Source of the DNA: Siphonodentalium dalli
Taxonomy: Eukaryota > Mollusca > Scaphopoda > Gadilida > Siphonodentaliidae
Assembly (NCBI GenBank): GCA_032622095.1
Contig: CP136068.1
Span: 54,584,025 to 54,648,024 of the forward strand
Direction: 5' to 3'
DNA length: 64,000 nt
Each line of letters begins with the position of its first letter. The stretch's first letter is position 1. Positions 60,666-64,000 of this stretch are shown piece after piece. Both the position numbers and the translations under genes were made by a program. The notes beneath the pieces were generated by a model that had not been told where the DNA came from, did not search any database, and worked only from the letters and a program-made list of their open reading frames with translations.

Positions 60666-61123
60666 CTAGCCGATGAGCCCGACGTTGTCCGGGCTATTCA
60701 TCCGGGCTATTCAAAAACCAAATTTCGATCGCTCTACCCGTTTCCGAGATCTGGTCTGCGCATGCGCGAAGCTGGCGTCGCACGGGCTCGGCGACCCGAT
60801 AAAATTCTTATCCGGGGCAAGATACATTCACATACCAAATTTCAAGTCGATAGCTCCACCCGTTTCCGAGATCTCGTCTGCGCATGCGCGAAGCTGACGT
60901 CGCACGGGCTCGGTGACCCGATAAAATTCGTATCCGGGGCAAGATACATTCACATACCAAATATCAAGTCGATAGCTCCACCCGTTTCCGAGATCTCGTC
61001 TGCGCATGCGCGAAGCGGGCGCCGCACGGGCTCGCCAATACGACAACGTTCACCGCCTGGTCAAACTACACTCACGTACCAAGTTTCGTCCCGATCGGTC
61101 GAGAATCGTAGATTTGTATTAAT

Positions 61124-61159
<36 letters not shown>

Positions 61160-61191
61160 AACAAACAGAGGTCTTCAAAATATATATGAGA
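60666..61191 (-). mobile_element. Helitron-like element B7, inserted in the nuclease gene
   Basis: B-type ends, three monomers each with GCGCATGCGC, and a long (GACA)n at 61120-61170. The TC end at 61191 is followed on the plus strand by T, as the A/T rule requires. A short duplicated hairpin fragment is present at 60700. Confidence 0.82.
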
Positions 61192-61784
61192 TATATAATT
61201 GTGGTGCCACACCCTCTGTTTCTCGTCCATGGGAGATAGCTGTTTGCATGCTTAAGTCCTTTTGCACAACTCCAAGAATTGAATTTAACATGGTACGAGA
61301 ACAGTAATTTTTCACAGACATCACCTGACCGAATGATGTAGCAGTAATTCTACCCTTCCGATATTCATGCCATAATGTGTTGTCTGCCTGTCCCCTTGTA
61401 ATTTTCTCAATCAGTGCTCTCTTTCAATTCACACCTCTGTTCTACGAAGTCGGTGAATTTTACCTCAGCATATCCTGGTTTACATCGGTACTCTTCAACA
61501 TAATCGGTGAGTTTGAAAATGTCATGTCTGAGTTCATCATCACACATGAATGGCTTAGTTGTTACTGGCGAATATACACGTGATGCCTTTCTAGGAACAT
61601 TCCACACACATGGCTCATCTGTACATACAAGTGTCGAAGTATCTGTATTTCTTGCACACCAACTGGACAGACTGAACATCAGTGAAACGACATGTTTGCA
61701 CCCTCCGTCATCACTGGAAATGAAAGGAGAATGATTCTATTTCCACCACTTGTGTTTTGATTTCTCTCAAGCGTTCCCTCACAG

Positions 61785-62270
61785 GACTGGATGGTAGCCT
61801 AATATGAATGGATCAGTATTGTGGGTCACTGTATTAGCCAGAGGGAGAAACCGAATCCACTGGACCGACCATGATTCTGCCCAGTCTGAGAACATTTTAT
61901 GATCTGAACCTGCAGATTGCAAAAATCCTATCTAGTGGAACTCTAGGCTAATTCACAAGGCCACGAGGGAGGGACCAGAACACATTGTGCCGAACATGGT
62001 TCGGCCCGGTGTGAGAAAATTTAGAAATCTGAAAATGAAAATATAAAAATCCTGGCATCGAGACTGTCCTCAGCTTTTTAAGTGTTAGGAAATTTCCAGC
62101 CTGACATCCCAATAAGGTTGGAAAATATCCAACTGATGGCCATTTTCAGTAAATTTTTTACCACAAGTAGGAAAATATGCAAATGTTGGTCTAAAAACAA
62201 CAAATTCCCCCAAATCTAAAGCCCAACACAAGTTGGGGAGGGGTGTCTCACACCCCCTCTGTCGCCACGT
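61785..62270. repeat. Dispersed repeat: unoccupied relative of the retrotransposon site
   Basis: Collinear with 7190-7494 joined to 9656-9860, containing a single copy of the region that is duplicated there (about 61914-62044, ending AGAAATCTGAAAATGA). It has no retrotransposon. Ends near CCACGTCCCTATCG, a string also seen beside the repeats at 39.2 kb. Confidence 0.75.
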
Positions 62271-62339
62271 CCCTATCGAAATATATTATTGGTATAATTA
62301 TAGCCATTCGTTGAGGTTAATGTTTGTATTTGTTTCTAG

Positions 62340-62564
62340 ATTCTTCAGCGTCTTGTCGACTTGGAACTGGAACTACACGATCTAGTGAAGGATGCAGAGA
62401 ATCAGGCGGGCGATGAAGACCATTCATACATGCAATGGATGGAACGGATTAAATGGCTGACTGAACTGGACGGAAATAATAATGGCGAGCCAGCGATAGT
62501 ACACCGATCTGTACACAAATATCCAGGTACAGACAATGTGAAGAGGATGAAGCGATTCCTGTGG
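62340..62564 (+). CDS. Candidate internal exon of unknown gene
   Basis: A polypyrimidine tract and acceptor (TGTTTCTAG|) at 62339 precede 225 bases open from ILQRLVDLELELHDL to VKRMKRFL, followed by a donor (GTGG|GTTAGT) at 62564. The length keeps phase (75 codons). The product is charged, acidic in the first half and basic at the end, and predicted helical; no family recognised. Just beyond the donor, the TTAA element at 62601 would lie in the intron. Neighbouring exons were not found, so this is a plausible host exon and not a proven one. Confidence 0.4.
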
Positions 62565-62600
62565 GTTAGTATATCTGCTTGTGCGTTCACAAATAGTGAA

Positions 62601-63933
62601 TTAACTCATTGAGTGCCAGGTCTCCTGAGGGGAATCGATATCTGTACGCCAGGTCTCCTGGGGAAAAAGAACATTATTCACACTAACTACATATTTAGTT
62701 TGACTATTCAATATAGGACAGAATCGAATTAACAGCAGGCATTGCTAGTATAGGCCCTATCCATGACCTGCTTTTAAACTCCATGTCCGGTACTCGGGGG
62801 TCATCATAGGTCAAAAATTTCATGTTGCCATGGCAACGAGGACTTAAAATTGACACCGATTGACTGAAATCACAAAGTTGTTGTTTTGTGTGGCCATCTA
62901 AATAATTTATTCAGTGTAGTTTTAGACATTAATTTTGCTGGTGGAATAACATAGTAATTTAGATAGGATTGGGGGGGGGGGGTAATCGGTGTGACTAAAC
63001 GAATTTTGTGAATGGGATGACGTTTACAATGAACACTCTCCGAGAAAAGCAGATTATTAAATTTAAAACTATTTGGAAATGTATTGTTTCGTTCTTTTTG
63101 GCCTATAATATTCGCACTTGCCGCGGTGGGACGTATTTCCAGTTTGTACTGTATCTAGGTGACAATGCCACATATTAGTACATCGGATTAACCCGGTGAC
63201 GATTATATCCGATTCAGCGCATCGACCTCCCCCCCCCCCCCCTTCCATACCAAATTTCAGTTCGATATCGTAAATAATGTAAGAGCAATATACTAACAAA
63301 TTTTTTCTATAGAAATTCTCATTGTAATTTGGCGAACCCCTTAAGGTACAGAGTTTGATTGACATATTGTGTACGTTGTCGACATCAGCGTTCCTGTGTC
63401 GTTTGGTGTCAAACCAAGTTTACGATGGATCAGGGCATGCCCGACTTTATAGGAATCGACCTTTACGCAATTAAAATCGGTTTCCAATTAACAGATATGT
63501 ACGCTGTATCCGTTGACCTCTTAGAGAGTTTGAACTCTGCAAGTCTACGTCACGCCCACAGATCACATCAATTTTCACCACATGTTTTCATACGACTGTA
63601 TTTCCTAAACGCCTCGACGTGCGGAGCTGCCCGATGCGCCATTTGAACGGAGACATGCTGAGCTATACCCAGATGTACAAGTTGAATCTGCGCATGCGCG
63701 TATATACAGACCCCCCCCCCCCCACTGGAAAATTAAACAAACGCTTCTCCCAAAATGTGACTTGTAGTATGCAGGGTTCTAATCATGTGCAAACAGATTG
63801 AAATTGTGAGATTGGATTAGAAGGCAGAATGTTACAAACGGTGTATGTTGGGCGACGAGATATCTCGTCGCCGGCGCTCAGATGGTGTCTTTCGGGCGAC
63901 GAGATATCTCGTCGCCGGCGCTCAATGAGTTAA
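62601..63933. mobile_element. TTAA-flanked TIR element TTAACTCATTGAGYGCC
   Basis: 1333 bp with left end TTAACTCATTGAGTGCC and right end its inverse with one mismatch. Both ends carry doubled subterminal motifs: GCCAGGTCTCCTG twice at 62615-62662, and a GGCGACGAGAT palindrome twice at 63851-63916. TTAA at both tips is the piggyBac-type hallmark, but no transposase is recognised and open frames (95-98 residues) have no known domain. Confidence 0.75.
63851..63916. repeat. Two identical 22 bp perfect palindromes
   Basis: 63851-63872 and 63895-63916 each consist of GGCGACGAGAT followed directly by its reverse complement, both trailed by GGCGCTCA. They lie 44 bp apart at the right end of the TTAA element. 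Confidence 0.95.
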
Positions 63934-64000
63934 TGTGCAACATATCGAAACATGTCGATTAATGTGGGTCCATATACTGGCACCCATATGGAATTAAGTA

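Larger units (their letters stand above)
55533..61713. mobile_element. Decayed ISL2EU-like DNA transposon
   Basis: A THAP/HTH/DDE transposase on the plus strand and a YqaJ-type nuclease on the minus strand face each other tail to tail (ends 58614 and 59092). This two-gene content matches the eukaryotic ISL2EU (IS4EU) group. The left boundary is taken from similarity to the repeats at 264 and 3194. The right boundary is at least the SWIM exon at 61713 and may lie further right; terminal repeats were not identified. Both genes are broken, and the nuclease gene is split by 1.6 kb of Helitron-like DNA. Confidence 0.7.
59092..61713 (-). pseudogene. SWIM/YqaJ-type nuclease of the transposon, split by insertions
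   Basis: YqaJ-like exonucleases accompany ISL2EU transposases. An exon starts at acceptor TTTCCAG|T (61713) and encodes the end of a SWIM zinc motif (DDGGCKHVVSLMFSL), then PCVWNVPRKA. After a frameshift near 61410 it continues ITRGQADNTLWHEYRKGRIT, ATSFGQV and AISHGRETEGVA to about 61206. 59586-61191 is Helitron insertion. The frame resumes with SFKVNLCG (present twice) and HPILGASPDG, LEIKS, QIQCQL and YCDF. It ends, after another stop or frameshift near 59230, with YPDESYKTRVDKVL and NVHERFVVPELLK to TGA 59092-59094. The D, ExK and Q core residues of the fold are all visible. The upstream exons were not found. Confidence 0.85.

Overview
This is a gene-poor, repeat-dominated stretch of a eukaryotic nuclear genome, most likely a marine invertebrate and probably a mollusc or another lophotrochozoan. 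The main reason is the abundance of short elements built from about 120-160 bp core monomers followed by a GACA or GACG microsatellite, the layout described for bivalve 'pearl'-type elements. The species call is an inference. I found no convincing intact protein-coding host gene. The only host-gene candidates are two single exons: a signal-peptide exon at 40682-40816 and an acidic exon at 62340-62564. No rRNA gene, functional tRNA gene or CRISPR array was seen.

Layout. 1-6.8 kb: small inverted-repeat elements, including three perfectly symmetrical hairpins (near 1.3, 2.2 and 5.56 kb) whose stems are interrupted only by paired CGAG/CGAG blocks. 7.2-9.9 kb: a 5'-truncated non-LTR retrotransposon with a reverse-transcriptase remnant on the minus strand, flanked by a perfect 166 bp direct repeat. 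10-14 kb: minisatellites and small DNA transposons, one nested beside another. 14.8-23.2 kb: a roughly 5 kb foldback structure with 1.1 kb arms, a second transposon copy and a GACG-tailed repeat block. 23.3-35.4 kb: a 12 kb head-to-tail array of non-autonomous rolling-circle (Helitron-like) elements of three families, all on the minus strand, containing a nearly identical 3.4 kb tandem duplication. 36-40.5 kb: nested inverted repeats. 41.5-52.8 kb: an 11 kb inverted-repeat element with a 5.06 kb palindromic element and a tRNA-type SINE inside it. 55.5-61.7 kb: a decayed ISL2EU-like DNA transposon with a THAP/DDE transposase (plus strand) and a convergent YqaJ-type nuclease gene (minus strand), the latter split by two Helitron-like elements. 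62.6-63.9 kb: a TTAA-flanked inverted-repeat element.

How the parts relate. Almost everything is mobile DNA inserted into other mobile DNA, and insertion order can often be read directly: Helitrons into the YqaJ gene, the retrotransposon into a dispersed repeat whose unoccupied relative lies at 61.8-62.2 kb, and the palindromic element into a larger inverted-repeat element. Different element families carry dense copies of strings resembling different transcription-factor sites (NRF1-like, ERR/FTZ-F1-like and YY1-like). Protein calls rest on motif recognition by eye and repeat boundaries on direct reading of the sequence; no database search was possible.
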